Positions 1 through 8,974 of a stretch of DNA of 35,473 nt are shown here, piece by piece. Position 1 is the first letter of the stretch. Each line of letters starts with the position of its first letter. The translations under genes and the position numbers were made by a program. The notes under the pieces were generated by a model. That model had not been told where the DNA came from. It did no database searches and was given only the letters and a program-made list of their open reading frames with translations. The DNA is from Patescibacteria group bacterium (GTDB lineage: Bacteria > Patescibacteriota > Patescibacteriia > Patescibacteriales > UBA12465), in contig JAQICS010000002.1 of NCBI GenBank assembly GCA_027858435.1, positions 1 through 35,473 on the forward strand, written 5' to 3'.

Positions 1-1
1 A

Positions 2-329
2 AACAAAAAAACTGCTTCCATTGAGCAGATTAATATAGCTAATTTTTATTTAAATACCACCCCAATTTATCCAACTAGTTAATGGCCTCAAAATTGTGTT
101 GACAGACTGAACCACTATAATTGACAAAATTTTAGATATCTTAATTGAGAATAAGGGTGAAGTTAAAGTGGAAAGCCCAGAAGTTAAAGAAAAAAAAGTT
201 GATTCAGCAAAAAAGATTGCAGTTACTAAGAAAAAAGAAAGCACTGCAAAAAAACCTTCAACTAAAAAAGAACTTAGTTCAAAAAAATCTCCAGTTAAAA
301 AGACTGTAAAAAAAGCTGTAAAAAAATAA
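2..329 (+). pseudogene. Frame-broken remnant ending in a Lys/Ala-rich tail
   Basis: Open in frame from 111 to 329 (TTIIDKILDILIENKGEVKVESPEVKEKKVDSAKK...KKTVKKAVKK*). In-frame TGA at 108-110 is preceded by plausible coding (VNGLKIVLTD), and a second frame upstream reads NKKTASIEQINIANFYLNTTPIYPTS* (2-82). Looks like one C-terminus broken by a frameshift and a stop; the window edge prevents a firm call. Confidence 0.35.
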
Positions 330-392
330 TTTTTTCTTAATTTGACTTAAGAAAAGATAATACAAAATAAATTGATGGGACTAAATTAACAG

Positions 393-758
393 ATGGTCGA
401 TCTTTTTTATAAAATATTGAAACAAAGAAATAAATATTATTTGTATTCTTTTTTAAAAAATCCAACATACTTTGTTCCAATTGGAATGATTGCCAATTTA
501 TTTGGTAATCGTAAAAATATTATAGTTTCTAAATTTTTAATACTTTTAAGTTTCATTTTTTTTGGTTTTGCTGGTAGTTTTATTACTCTTCTATTAGCCA
601 ATCTTTTATATGAGTTAGGTAAAAGTTTTAAATCAGGAACAGAGACCACTTATGTTTTTAATTATTTAGATGATATAAAAGACAGTGAAGATAATCCTAA
701 ATATACCAAGATTAAAATTAAAAATAAAGATGTTATTAATTCTTCACAATTAGGTTGA
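393..758 (+). pseudogene. Truncated MFS transporter fragment (about 2 TM segments)
   Basis: PIGMIANLFGNRKNIIVSKFLILLSFIFFGFAGSFITLLLANLLYELGKSFKSGTETTYVFNYL resembles the MFS loop 2-3 / TM3-4 region; it ends after 121 aa and is followed at once by the cupin gene. Confidence 0.6.
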
Positions 759-801
759 GTCGTGCTATAATATTTTAACTAATAAATTAAATATTAAACA
801 T

Positions 802-1200
802 ATGAAAGGATTTTTTACAAACATAGAAAAAGAAACAATAGAAAATGATAACTTTAGAAAAGTTCTCTATACTGCTAAAAACAGCCAACTAGTTTTAATG
901 TCACTTAAACCAGGTGAAGAAATTGGTGCTGAAGTTCATGAAGAAAATGATCAATTTTTCCGCTTTGAAAAAGGAAAAGGAAAATGCATTATTGATGATA
1001 ATGAATATGAAGTTGAAGATGGTTCAGCTATAATTGTTCCCGCTGGATCAAATCATAATATTATTAATGTTTCTGAAGATGAAGACTTAAGACTTTATAC
1101 TATTTATTCACCAGCTCATCATAAAGATCAAATTATTAGAAAAACCAAAGAAGAAGCTGAAGCTAATGATGAAGATTTTGATGGCATTACTACCGAATAA
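802..1200 (+). CDS. Cupin-domain protein (mannose-6-phosphate isomerase-like cupin)
   Basis: 132 aa with cupin motifs (PGEEIGAEVHEENDQFFRFEKGKGKCIIDDNEYEVEDGSAIIVPAGSNHNIINVSEDEDLRLYTIYSPAHH). Confidence 0.85.
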   Translation: MKGFFTNIEKETIENDNFRKVLYTAKNSQLVLMSLKPGEEIGAEVHEENDQFFRFEKGKGKCIIDDNEYEVEDGSAIIVPAGSNHNIINVSEDEDLRLYTIYSPAHHKDQIIRKTKEEAEANDEDFDGITTE

Positions 1201-1226
1201 TAGTTATAATTTTTGAAAAAGATATT

Positions 1227-1263
1227 AAGGTGCTTTTAAATAGATTTTGTTTAAAAGCACCTT
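1227..1263 (+). terminator. Hairpin terminator after cupin gene
   Basis: AAGGTGCTTTTAAA-tagattttg-TTTAAAAGCACCTT, perfect 14-bp stem. Confidence 0.75.
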
Positions 1264-1275
1264 TTAATAAATTAT

Positions 1276-2547
1276 ATGAAAAAAATAGTTACAATATTTA
1301 CTGGCCTTGTTAGTGTGGACAAGAATTTAGTAGGCACGGCGGTTGTTTATAAAAAAATAGCTGATATTTATAAATCTCTTAATTACCAAGTTAACATGGT
1401 AATTCCTGAAGAAACTGACCTTGAGGATGATTCAATTAATTTTTATCTATACGACACAAAAAATAATAAAAAATTAATTAATTCATCCACAGTTACAATT
1501 TTTGGCGCCTATCCACCAACAGAGCCACTTCTTTATGCTTATTCAAAAGATAAGATAATAGTTACATATCTCTGGTCAATTGCTCCAATTGGTTCTTTAG
1601 AGTTTAAAGACTTTAAAAGTGCTAGTAAACAAAAAAATTTACACAAATATATATCATCCTCATATAATCTATCCCTCTTAGTATCTGATAAGATATATTG
1701 TCGCGATGAAGGGGTAAGAAAAATTGTTTTAGGGTCACTTATATCTTTATTTAGAGCAAGTCTAAAAAACTACTTGGAGGACAAACAATTTGCGAATTTA
1801 TTGGAAGTAGCCCCTTTTGGAATTGAAAATAAAAAAATAAAAAAATCCAATAAAGAAAATCTTTATCGTGGTCAATATAAAAATATAACTGATAATGATT
1901 TTATTCTTCTTTGGAATGGTGGAATTTGGAATTGGAATGATGGAGAAACCTTAATTGAAGCAATGAAGATATTAAAGAAAGATAATATAAAACTTGTCTT
2001 TCAAGGATTTATTCATCCAGGAAAAGGGAAGAGTCTAAGTTATGAAGCTAGAAAAACCTTTAACTTAGCTAAGAAGTATAATTTAGTTAATAAATCAGTT
2101 TTCTTTATTGACAAATGGGTACCATATCAAGAACGAAATAGATACCTGCTTGAATCTAATGCTGGTATTATAACTTCTCCTGATATAACGGAAGCAAATT
2201 TTTTCTTTAAAACTAGAATCTATGATTATTTCTACGCTAAATTACCAACAATACTATTTGACTGCGAGGCATTTGCAGATACAGTTAAAGATAGAGGCTT
2301 AGGTTTAGTTGCTAGAACAAGCGACGCTAATGATTTAGCATTGAAAATTAAAAAATTAGCAAAATCAAATAAATTACAAAAAGAGATAGAAAAAAATATA
2401 AAAAATTATCAAAAGGAAATATATTGGGACAATACATTGCTTCCAGTATATAATTTTGCTAAACATCCTAGAAAATTAAAGAAAGAGAAGGAAAATGAAA
2501 AAGTTGTTTACAATTTAATTGAAATAAATAGGAAAATTAAGATCTAA
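1276..2547 (+). CDS. Glycosyltransferase (GT4/GT1-like)
   Basis: 423 aa; ILLWNGGIWNWNDGETLIEAMKIL...KLVFQGFIHPG...VFFIDKWVPYQERNRYLLESNAGIITSPDITEANFFFKTRIYDYFYAKLPTIL fits a GT-B C-terminal domain. Confidence 0.75.
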   Translation: MKKIVTIFTGLVSVDKNLVGTAVVYKKIADIYKSLNYQVNMVIPEETDLEDDSINFYLYDTKNNKKLINSSTVTIFGAYPPTEPLLYAYSKDKIIVTYLWSIAPIGSLEFKDFKSASKQKNLHKYISSSYNLSLLVSDKIYCRDEGVRKIVLGSLISLFRASLKNYLEDKQFANLLEVAPFGIENKKIKKSNKENLYRGQYKNITDNDFILLWNGGIWNWNDGETLIEAMKILKKDNIKLVFQGFIHPGKGKSLSYEARKTFNLAKKYNLVNKSVFFIDKWVPYQERNRYLLESNAGIITSPDITEANFFFKTRIYDYFYAKLPTILFDCEAFADTVKDRGLGLVARTSDANDLALKIKKLAKSNKLQKEIEKNIKNYQKEIYWDNTLLPVYNFAKHPRKLKKEKENEKVVYNLIEINRKIKI

Positions 2548-2563
2548 AGAGTTAATTTGTCTA

Positions 2564-2971
2564 ATGTTAGTCCTTTCAACAGTTTTTGGTTTTTTTATGA
2601 ATAGTTTAACTAAAAAAGGATCGGAGTTAAAACATAAAATAAAAGGTTTTAAGTTGTACATGAAAACAGCAGAGAAATATCGCTCTCAGTTTCAAGAAAA
2701 AGAAGGTATAATGGAAAAGTTTCTACCATATGCAATACTATTTGGTATTACCAAACAATGGCTTAAGAGTATGAAAAATATTTATGGAGAAGAATATTTC
2801 AATAATTATCACTCAAGTTTCTTAGTAGGAGCGGTGGCTATAAGCAGTTTAAGTGATTTAGAGGGAATAGTGGGTGATATATCTTCTAATATAAATAGTT
2901 ATGTAAGCACTTCATCAACGGGAGCTGGAGGAGCTGGTGGAGCCGGAGGCGGTGGTGGCGGTGGTTGGTAA
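2564..2971 (+). CDS. DUF2207-like C-terminal fragment with Gly-rich C-terminus
   Basis: TKKGSELKHKIKGFKLYMKTAEKYR...EKFLPYAILFGITKQWLKSM...GAGGAGGAGGGGGGGW resembles the C-terminal cytoplasmic part of DUF2207 proteins; the N-terminal domain is missing. Confidence 0.6.
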   Translation: MLVLSTVFGFFMNSLTKKGSELKHKIKGFKLYMKTAEKYRSQFQEKEGIMEKFLPYAILFGITKQWLKSMKNIYGEEYFNNYHSSFLVGAVAISSLSDLEGIVGDISSNINSYVSTSSTGAGGAGGAGGGGGGGW

Positions 2972-3066
2972 TTTCCTAATAATTGAAATTTAAATATTAT
3001 TTTGATAAAATATAACTATACAATTTAATAAAGATATCCTTATATAGAAAATATCTAAAACTGATA

Positions 3067-3095
3067 TTGACAAAAACTACAATAAGTGATATAAT
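3067..3095 (+). promoter_or_regulatory. Consensus sigma70-type promoter TTGACA-17-TATAAT
   Basis: TTGACA 3067-3072, TATAAT 3090-3095, spacer 17; 33 nt upstream of the ATG at 3128. Confidence 0.8.
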
Positions 3096-3127
3096 TTAAT
3101 TGTATTGAGAACCTTAAAATTTATAAT

Positions 3128-3580
3128 ATGATAGAAAGAACCGATTTTAATTTGGATGAGAGAACCAATGGCGAAATGCTAGACCGTAATTGCTTGCCTC
3201 ATGTTCAGGAATTTAGTAATGAAGAATTGTTTGCCGATTTTTGTGACGGACTTCCAGCAGTTAATTGTTGTTCACCTTACATCACTTCAGAAGATGTGGT
3301 TGATGAGAGTGTTGACATCGAAAATAAGGTGGATGAAAGTTTAATCAAAATGTACAAAAAAAGGCAAAAAATGCAGAAGAAAAGTAAAAAAAGAAAGCAA
3401 AAACAAGTAATTTCCTTGAAGAAAAAAACTGAAAAAAAAGAACATTTTTTAACAACATTTTTTTCATCATTCACGGACAATCTTAATGAGAGTTTTAAGT
3501 TCATGGAATATGAAGAAATGCTTCAGTTAGCCCCGGCCTATCCTTACAAAGAGGGAATGAAAGCCCGGTATCGAAAGTAA
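3128..3580 (+). CDS. Hypothetical protein with basic central segment
   Basis: 150-aa ORF with consensus promoter and a following terminator; KKRQKMQKKSKKRKQKQVISLKKKTEKKE segment. Confidence 0.7.
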   Translation: MIERTDFNLDERTNGEMLDRNCLPHVQEFSNEELFADFCDGLPAVNCCSPYITSEDVVDESVDIENKVDESLIKMYKKRQKMQKKSKKRKQKQVISLKKKTEKKEHFLTTFFSSFTDNLNESFKFMEYEEMLQLAPAYPYKEGMKARYRK

Positions 3581-3600
3581 GATCAAAAAACAACAAAAAT

Positions 3601-3628
3601 AAGACAGGAAAAAACTCCTGTCTTTTTT
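3601..3628 (+). terminator. Rho-independent terminator
   Basis: AAGACAGGA-aaaaac-TCCTGTCTT followed by TTTT. Confidence 0.8.
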
Positions 3629-3683
3629 ATTTTTATAATTTTATGTTACAATATATGTATTATAATTATTAATTATAGATTTT

Positions 3684-4763
3684 ATGTTTGAAAAAGTAAG
3701 AAATTTTTTTGAAGGATTAATTCCTTTTTATGATTCGCTTGGTAACTCTAGCAAAGATTATGTTTTAACAGTGGCTGCTTTTTTAGTAATACTTTTATGT
3801 TTAAAACTAATTCAAAAAAGTGTAATAGGACGTTTAAAACAATTAGCTAAGAGAACTAAGACAGATTTTGATGACGTTTTAGTTGATATATTGAAAGGTT
3901 TAAAACCTCCTTTTTATTTCATAGTATCGCTATATTTTTCTCTACGGTTTTTAAGTCTATCTGGGACTCTGAATAAGATAATTGATGCAGTTTTCTTAGT
4001 AGTAGTTGTTTATGAAATAATACAAGCATTAAAAAAATTAGTTAAATACCTAGCCTTTAAGGCACTGGCTAAGGGAGATAATGATACTCAAGCTATATCT
4101 ACGGTAAAGACTTTAAATGTCTTTATTCAAATAATACTTTGGAGTGTTGGTCTGCTTCTCATTCTTTCTAACTTAGGAGTAAATATTACTTCACTAATTG
4201 CTGGACTGGGAATTGGTGGTATCGCTATTGCTTTTGCTTTGCAAAATATATTAGGTGATGTTTTCTCATCATTTGCAATATTAATTGATAAGCCGTTTCA
4301 AGTTGGTGACTTTATTAAAATCGGTGATGATATGGGTGTAGTTGAAAAAATTGGTATTAAAACCAGTCGTCTTAGAACTTTAAATGGTCAATTACTTGTA
4401 GTATCAAATCAAGAATTAACCTCAACTAGGGTAGAGAACTTCCAACAAATGAAGAAAAGAAGAGGATTATTCACTCTTGGGGTAATTTATGAAACTGAGG
4501 TAGATAAATTAAGAGCAATACCTAGTATTATTAAAGAAATTGTTAACGCTCAAGAAAAAACAGATTTTGATCGTTGTAATTTTATTACCTTCGGAGATTT
4601 TAGTTTAAACTTTGAAACTTCATTTTATGTAGAAACCGATTCATATAATGATTTTCTAGATACATTTGAAAGAATTAATTTAGAAATTTTTAGTGCTTTT
4701 AAAGAAAAAGGAATTGAGTTTGCATATCCAACTCATCTTGAATATCAAAAGAAAGCAGAATAA
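3684..4763 (+). CDS. MscS-family mechanosensitive ion channel
   Basis: 359 aa; NLGVNITSLIAGLGIGGIAIAFALQNILGDVFSSFAILIDKPFQVGDFIKIGDDMGVVEKIGIKTSRLRTLNGQLLVVSNQEL is a typical MscS pore/beta domain. Confidence 0.93.
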   Translation: MFEKVRNFFEGLIPFYDSLGNSSKDYVLTVAAFLVILLCLKLIQKSVIGRLKQLAKRTKTDFDDVLVDILKGLKPPFYFIVSLYFSLRFLSLSGTLNKIIDAVFLVVVVYEIIQALKKLVKYLAFKALAKGDNDTQAISTVKTLNVFIQIILWSVGLLLILSNLGVNITSLIAGLGIGGIAIAFALQNILGDVFSSFAILIDKPFQVGDFIKIGDDMGVVEKIGIKTSRLRTLNGQLLVVSNQELTSTRVENFQQMKKRRGLFTLGVIYETEVDKLRAIPSIIKEIVNAQEKTDFDRCNFITFGDFSLNFETSFYVETDSYNDFLDTFERINLEIFSAFKEKGIEFAYPTHLEYQKKAE

Positions 4764-4767
4764 ATTT

Positions 4768-7500
4768 ATGAAAGAATTATTTGAAGATGGAAAAAAAATT
4801 GCCTGGCATTCCTTAGAATTTGAGGATGTTTTTCAAAAACTTCAATCATCAAAAAAAGGTTTAAGCAAAGAAGAAGCTACCAAAAGATTGAAGGAATTTG
4901 GTTTAAATAAACTTCCAACTCAAAAGGCACCTAGTATATTAAAGATTTTTTTTAGTCAGTTTACTAACCCTTTTATCTTCATTCTTCTAGCCGCTGCTGG
5001 TTTTTCTTTATTTTTAAAAGCATGGAATGATCTATTTTTCATATTAGCTGTGATTGTTTTAAATTCAATTGTCGGTACTTGGCAAGAGAATAAAGCAGAA
5101 AAAAGTGCAGCCGCTCTTAAGAATTTATTAAAAATACAAAGTTTGGTAAGAAGGGATGACTTTGAAAAAGAAGTAAATGCTTCAAATTTAGTTGTTGGAG
5201 ATGTTGTTTTTTTAGAAAGTGGTTTGAAAGTACCAGCTGATATTCGTCTATTTGAAGAACAAAATCTAAAAGTTGATGAATCACTTTTAACTGGTGAATC
5301 AGAAGCTGTTTTAAAGGATTTAAAATTAGCTAAAGAAGATACAGAGGTAAACAGAAGGACTAATATGGTTTTTGCTGGTTCAACTATCACTTCTGGTCGT
5401 GGTTGGGGTGTAGTTGTTGAAACGGCTCTTAGAACTGAGGTGGGACAAATTGCTGATGTTATCATTGAAACATCTAGATCAAAACCACCATTAATTATTA
5501 GAATGGAAGACTTAACTAAAAAATTATCCTTTATTATTTTGTTTTTTTGTTTAGTCTTAGCAATTTTAGCACTGTCAAAAGGAATGCCTACAACAGAAAT
5601 ATTTTTTCTAGTTGTTGCTCTGGCTGTATCTGCAATTCCTGAAGGATTACCAGTTTGTTTAACAGTGGCACTATCAGTTGCTACCTCAAGAATGTCTAAA
5701 AGAGGAGTAATTGTTAGGAAATTAACGGCTGTTGAAGGACTAGGAAGTTGTACTATGATTGCTAGTGATAAAACTGGAACTTTAACTGTAAATGAGCAAA
5801 CTGCAAAATTGGTAAGGCTTGCTAACTTAAAAGATTTAAAAGTAAGTGGAGAAGGATATAACGGAGAAGGTGAAATTGAAGGAATAAATGATTTAAATGA
5901 TGATGAAAAAGAAAGATTAGAAAATGTAATTAAATCCTCAGTTATTGCTAATGAATCATTTTTAGATGAGAAAAATGGTAAATGGGAACATCATGGTGAT
6001 TCAGTAGATGTAGCTTTTCTAGCCCTTGGACATAAATGGGGTCTTAACGTAGAGAAGTTTAGAGAAGGGATTGAAACCCTGTTTCAGATTCCCTATGAAT
6101 CAGAAAGAAGGTATGCAGGTGAGATTTATAGAGAAGGTGATAAAAATATAATTGCTGTTAAAGGTTCAGTTAATAAGATGCTTGAATTTAGTTCTCATTC
6201 TAGCTTAACTGATTTTGATAAAGATGAGTTAGAAAAAAGTGGAATTGAGTTAGCTAAACAAGGGTTTAGAGTACTGGCAGTTGCTAGTGGGGAATTTAAG
6301 GAAGATATACCTAGTGATTTAAAAGACTTAGATGAAGAAAAAATAACAGATTTAGAGTTTTTAGGATTTGTTTGTTTTGTTGACCCACTTCGATCTGAGT
6401 CTAAAGAAGCAATTGATAAATGTCGTAAAGCTGGAATTGGAGTTAAAATGATAACTGGTGATCACCCCGAAACTGCTCTGTATATATCTAAAGAAATTGG
6501 AATTGCTAAAGATAAGGATGATGTTGTTAGTGGTTCAGTTTTAGGAGATGATAGAAGTTTAACTCCTGAATTTTTAGATTTAGTAGCTAACACTAAAGTG
6601 TTTGCCAACGTTACTCCAATGCAGAAGTTAAGAATTATTGATGGTTTAGTTAAGCTTGGCCATTTTGTGGCTGTTACAGGAGATGGTGTAAATGACGCCC
6701 CAGCCCTTCGTCATGCTAATATTGGAGTGGCTATGGGTTCTGGTACCGATATAGCTAAAGAAGCCTCTACAATGATTGTTTTAGATGATAATTTTTCCTC
6801 AATTGTTAATGGAGTTGAAGAGGGAAGATTTGCTTATAGTAATGTTAGAAAAGTTGTCTACTTCTTAATTTCCAGTGGAATGGCAGAAATTGGTATCTTT
6901 ATTCTAGCTATTATTTTTAGTTCATTTATATTACCAGGTGAATTAATTCTTCCATTCACTGCTGTTCAATTATTATGGTTGAATTTAGTAACAGATGGTA
7001 TACAAAATATAGCCCTTGCTTTTGAAAAAGGTGAACCAGGAGAAATGAAGAAAAAACCAAGACCACCAAAAGAAGGTATATTTAATGGATTGATGATAAA
7101 ACAAACTCTTTTAGCCGGTTTAATAATGGGTATAACTAGTTTTGCTGTTTGGGGCTATTTAATTGTAGTAGATGGAAGAGCTTTGGTTGATGCTAGTAAT
7201 ATTGCTTTAATGTTAATGGTTCTATTTCAAAGTGCTCATGCTTTCAATGCCAGATCTGAGAGCCGTTCAATGTTTAGTATTCCACTTAAGAATAATTTAA
7301 TATTAATTTTTGGTGTAATTGGAGCACAAGCCCTACATATATTTGCTAGTTATAATCCATTTTTCCAAAGAACTCTTGGTACTCAACCAATATCTTTTAG
7401 AGATTGGATAAGTTTGCTTTCCTTTGCCTCACTGGTTATAATTGGTGTTGAATTATTTAAGTTAATTAGAAGATCTAAACATAAAAAGAAAGATAAATAA
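4768..7500 (+). CDS. P-type cation-transporting ATPase (P2 / Ca2+-ATPase-like)
   Basis: DKTGTLT phosphorylation motif, VDESLLTGESE, AIPEGLP, MITGDHPETA, VTGDGVNDAPAL. ORF track starts at 4693 but ATG 4768 follows the mscS stop. Confidence 0.93.
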   Translation: MKELFEDGKKIAWHSLEFEDVFQKLQSSKKGLSKEEATKRLKEFGLNKLPTQKAPSILKIFFSQFTNPFIFILLAAAGFSLFLKAWNDLFFILAVIVLNSIVGTWQENKAEKSAAALKNLLKIQSLVRRDDFEKEVNASNLVVGDVVFLESGLKVPADIRLFEEQNLKVDESLLTGESEAVLKDLKLAKEDTEVNRRTNMVFAGSTITSGRGWGVVVETALRTEVGQIADVIIETSRSKPPLIIRMEDLTKKLSFIILFFCLVLAILALSKGMPTTEIFFLVVALAVSAIPEGLPVCLTVALSVATSRMSKRGVIVRKLTAVEGLGSCTMIASDKTGTLTVNEQTAKLVRLANLKDLKVSGEGYNGEGEIEGINDLNDDEKERLENVIKSSVIANESFLDEKNGKWEHHGDSVDVAFLALGHKWGLNVEKFREGIETLFQIPYESERRYAGEIYREGDKNIIAVKGSVNKMLEFSSHSSLTDFDKDELEKSGIELAKQGFRVLAVASGEFKEDIPSDLKDLDEEKITDLEFLGFVCFVDPLRSESKEAIDKCRKAGIGVKMITGDHPETALYISKEIGIAKDKDDVVSGSVLGDDRSLTPEFLDLVANTKVFANVTPMQKLRIIDGLVKLGHFVAVTGDGVNDAPALRHANIGVAMGSGTDIAKEASTMIVLDDNFSSIVNGVEEGRFAYSNVRKVVYFLISSGMAEIGIFILAIIFSSFILPGELILPFTAVQLLWLNLVTDGIQNIALAFEKGEPGEMKKKPRPPKEGIFNGLMIKQTLLAGLIMGITSFAVWGYLIVVDGRALVDASNIALMLMVLFQSAHAFNARSESRSMFSIPLKNNLILIFGVIGAQALHIFASYNPFFQRTLGTQPISFRDWISLLSFASLVIIGVELFKLIRRSKHKKKDK

Positions 7501-7501
7501 T

Positions 7502-8476
7502 ATGTATATTGTACTCGATTTTGTTTTTTTAATAATTGGTTTTTTCCTACTTGTTAAAGGAGCTGACAAAATGGTAGATGGTTCTGCATCAGTTGCTAAA
7601 AAGTTGGGACTGTCAACTATGATGATTGGTTTAACTGTGGTGGCTTTTGGTACTTCAGCCCCGGAGTTAATTGTTAATATTTTTTCATCCCTTGAAGGAA
7701 GTTCTGATATTGGAATGGGAAATATTATTGGTTCAAATATTTCCAACCTTCTTTTAATACTAGGTGTATCAGCTATTGTTATTGATTTAGAGATTAATAG
7801 TTCAATTATTAAAAAACAAATTCCTTTTTCAATTTTAGCAGTTATTGCTTTGTTTATTCTAACAAACGGTCAATTATTTGACGGAGTTAGCAATGGATTA
7901 AATAGGGCTGGGGGTTTAATACTTCTCCTTTTCTTTTCTATCTTTTTATACTACACAATTAGTATTGCCAGAGATAACCGACATGATATAAAAAGAAGGG
8001 AAATGGAAAAGGTTGAGGAAGTTAAAACTAGTCTTTCTGTTTTTTATATCATTGGTGGTATTATCGGACTATTTATTGGTGGTAAGTTAATTGTTGATAG
8101 CGCTACTGATATTGCAATGTATTTTAATTTAAGTGAAGCTTTTATCGGTTTAACAATTATTGCTCTTGGTACCTCACTTCCCGAACTTGCCGCTTCGCTT
8201 GTTGCTGCAAGAAAGAAACACACGGACATGGCAATAGGAAATATTATTGGTTCAAATATCTTCAATATTTTATGGGTCCTAGCTTTGAGTGCGATTATCC
8301 ATCCAATTGATTTTAATCCGATGATTAATTTTGATATTAGTTATTTAATTTTTGCCTCAGTATTACTTTTTCCTTTAATTTTTATTGGCAAAAAATATTC
8401 CATCTCTCGACGCGAAGGTATTGTATTAGTCGCTTTTTATATATTTTATATAAGTTATATCTCCTTTAGGGGATAA
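7502..8476 (+). CDS. CaCA-family Na+/Ca2+ (cation) exchanger, YrbG-like
   Basis: Two alpha-repeats: GTSAPELIVNIFSSLEGSSDIGMGNIIGSNISNLLLILG and GTSLPELAASLVAARKKHTDMAIGNIIGSNIFNILWVLAL. Confidence 0.93.
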   Translation: MYIVLDFVFLIIGFFLLVKGADKMVDGSASVAKKLGLSTMMIGLTVVAFGTSAPELIVNIFSSLEGSSDIGMGNIIGSNISNLLLILGVSAIVIDLEINSSIIKKQIPFSILAVIALFILTNGQLFDGVSNGLNRAGGLILLLFFSIFLYYTISIARDNRHDIKRREMEKVEEVKTSLSVFYIIGGIIGLFIGGKLIVDSATDIAMYFNLSEAFIGLTIIALGTSLPELAASLVAARKKHTDMAIGNIIGSNIFNILWVLALSAIIHPIDFNPMINFDISYLIFASVLLFPLIFIGKKYSISRREGIVLVAFYIFYISYISFRG

Positions 8477-8497
8477 TAAAAATTAACAAACAATAAT

Positions 8498-8962
8498 ATG
8501 AAAAATTTTAAAATGGAGGAATTTAATGAAAAGGTGTTACTAGGAGAAGCTACTTGGTGGCAAATGGAAATACCATCAGGTAGTGTAATTTTTGGAGAAC
8601 AAAAAGCTAAGATGCTTGGTTATCCAGATACTAATTTTAAAAACTTTTCTGACTTTACTTCACTAGTTAAAGACGAGGACAGAGAAAAGGCAATGGAGGC
8701 GATGAGGGCTTGTTTAGCTGAAAAAAATGAATTATATGAAGCAGTTTATAACATTAAAAAATCTAATGGAGAATATATTAAATTTTATGACTTAGGTCAA
8801 GTTATTAAAAGAGAGGGAAAAAATATTACTGTAATTGGTTTTGTAATGAAAGTTCATAATAATGAAGATATATTTTCACAAATGAAAGAGTTTAAAGAAA
8901 TGATTTTAAGTGGTAAACCTTCAATTGTTGAATTGATTGCCAATATAAAAAAGACAAGTTAA
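8498..8962 (+). CDS. Single-domain PAS protein
   Basis: 154 aa; WWQMEIPSGSVIFGEQKAKMLGYPDTNFKNFSDFTSLVKDEDREKAMEAMRACLAEKNELYEAVYNIKKSNGEYIKFYDLGQVIKREGKNITVIGFVMKV is PAS_3-like. Confidence 0.75.
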   Translation: MKNFKMEEFNEKVLLGEATWWQMEIPSGSVIFGEQKAKMLGYPDTNFKNFSDFTSLVKDEDREKAMEAMRACLAEKNELYEAVYNIKKSNGEYIKFYDLGQVIKREGKNITVIGFVMKVHNNEDIFSQMKEFKEMILSGKPSIVELIANIKKTS

Positions 8963-8974
8963 AAACTTGTCTTT
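8950..8974. terminator. Bidirectional terminator between convergent genes
   Basis: AAAGACAAGTT-aaa-AACTTGTCTTT, 11-bp perfect stem overlapping both gene ends. Confidence 0.75.

Noticed and set aside
108-110. In-frame TGA in the left-edge ORF, and TGA ends at 758, 9744 and 17527, as a sign of UGA recoding (codes 4/25)
   Set aside because: Long conserved genes (secA, ileS, uvrB, P-type ATPase) have no in-frame TGA at Trp or Gly positions and use TGG/GGN normally; standard code fits better.
4956-5465. 169-aa minus-strand ORF
   Set aside because: Fully antisense to the P-type ATPase gene, no recognisable domain; shadow ORF.
7462-7746. 94-aa minus-strand ORF, and the similar one at 8044-8265
   Set aside because: Both are antisense to the CaCA exchanger; their mutual similarity (IFEPIIFPI) only mirrors the two GNIIGSNI alpha-repeats.
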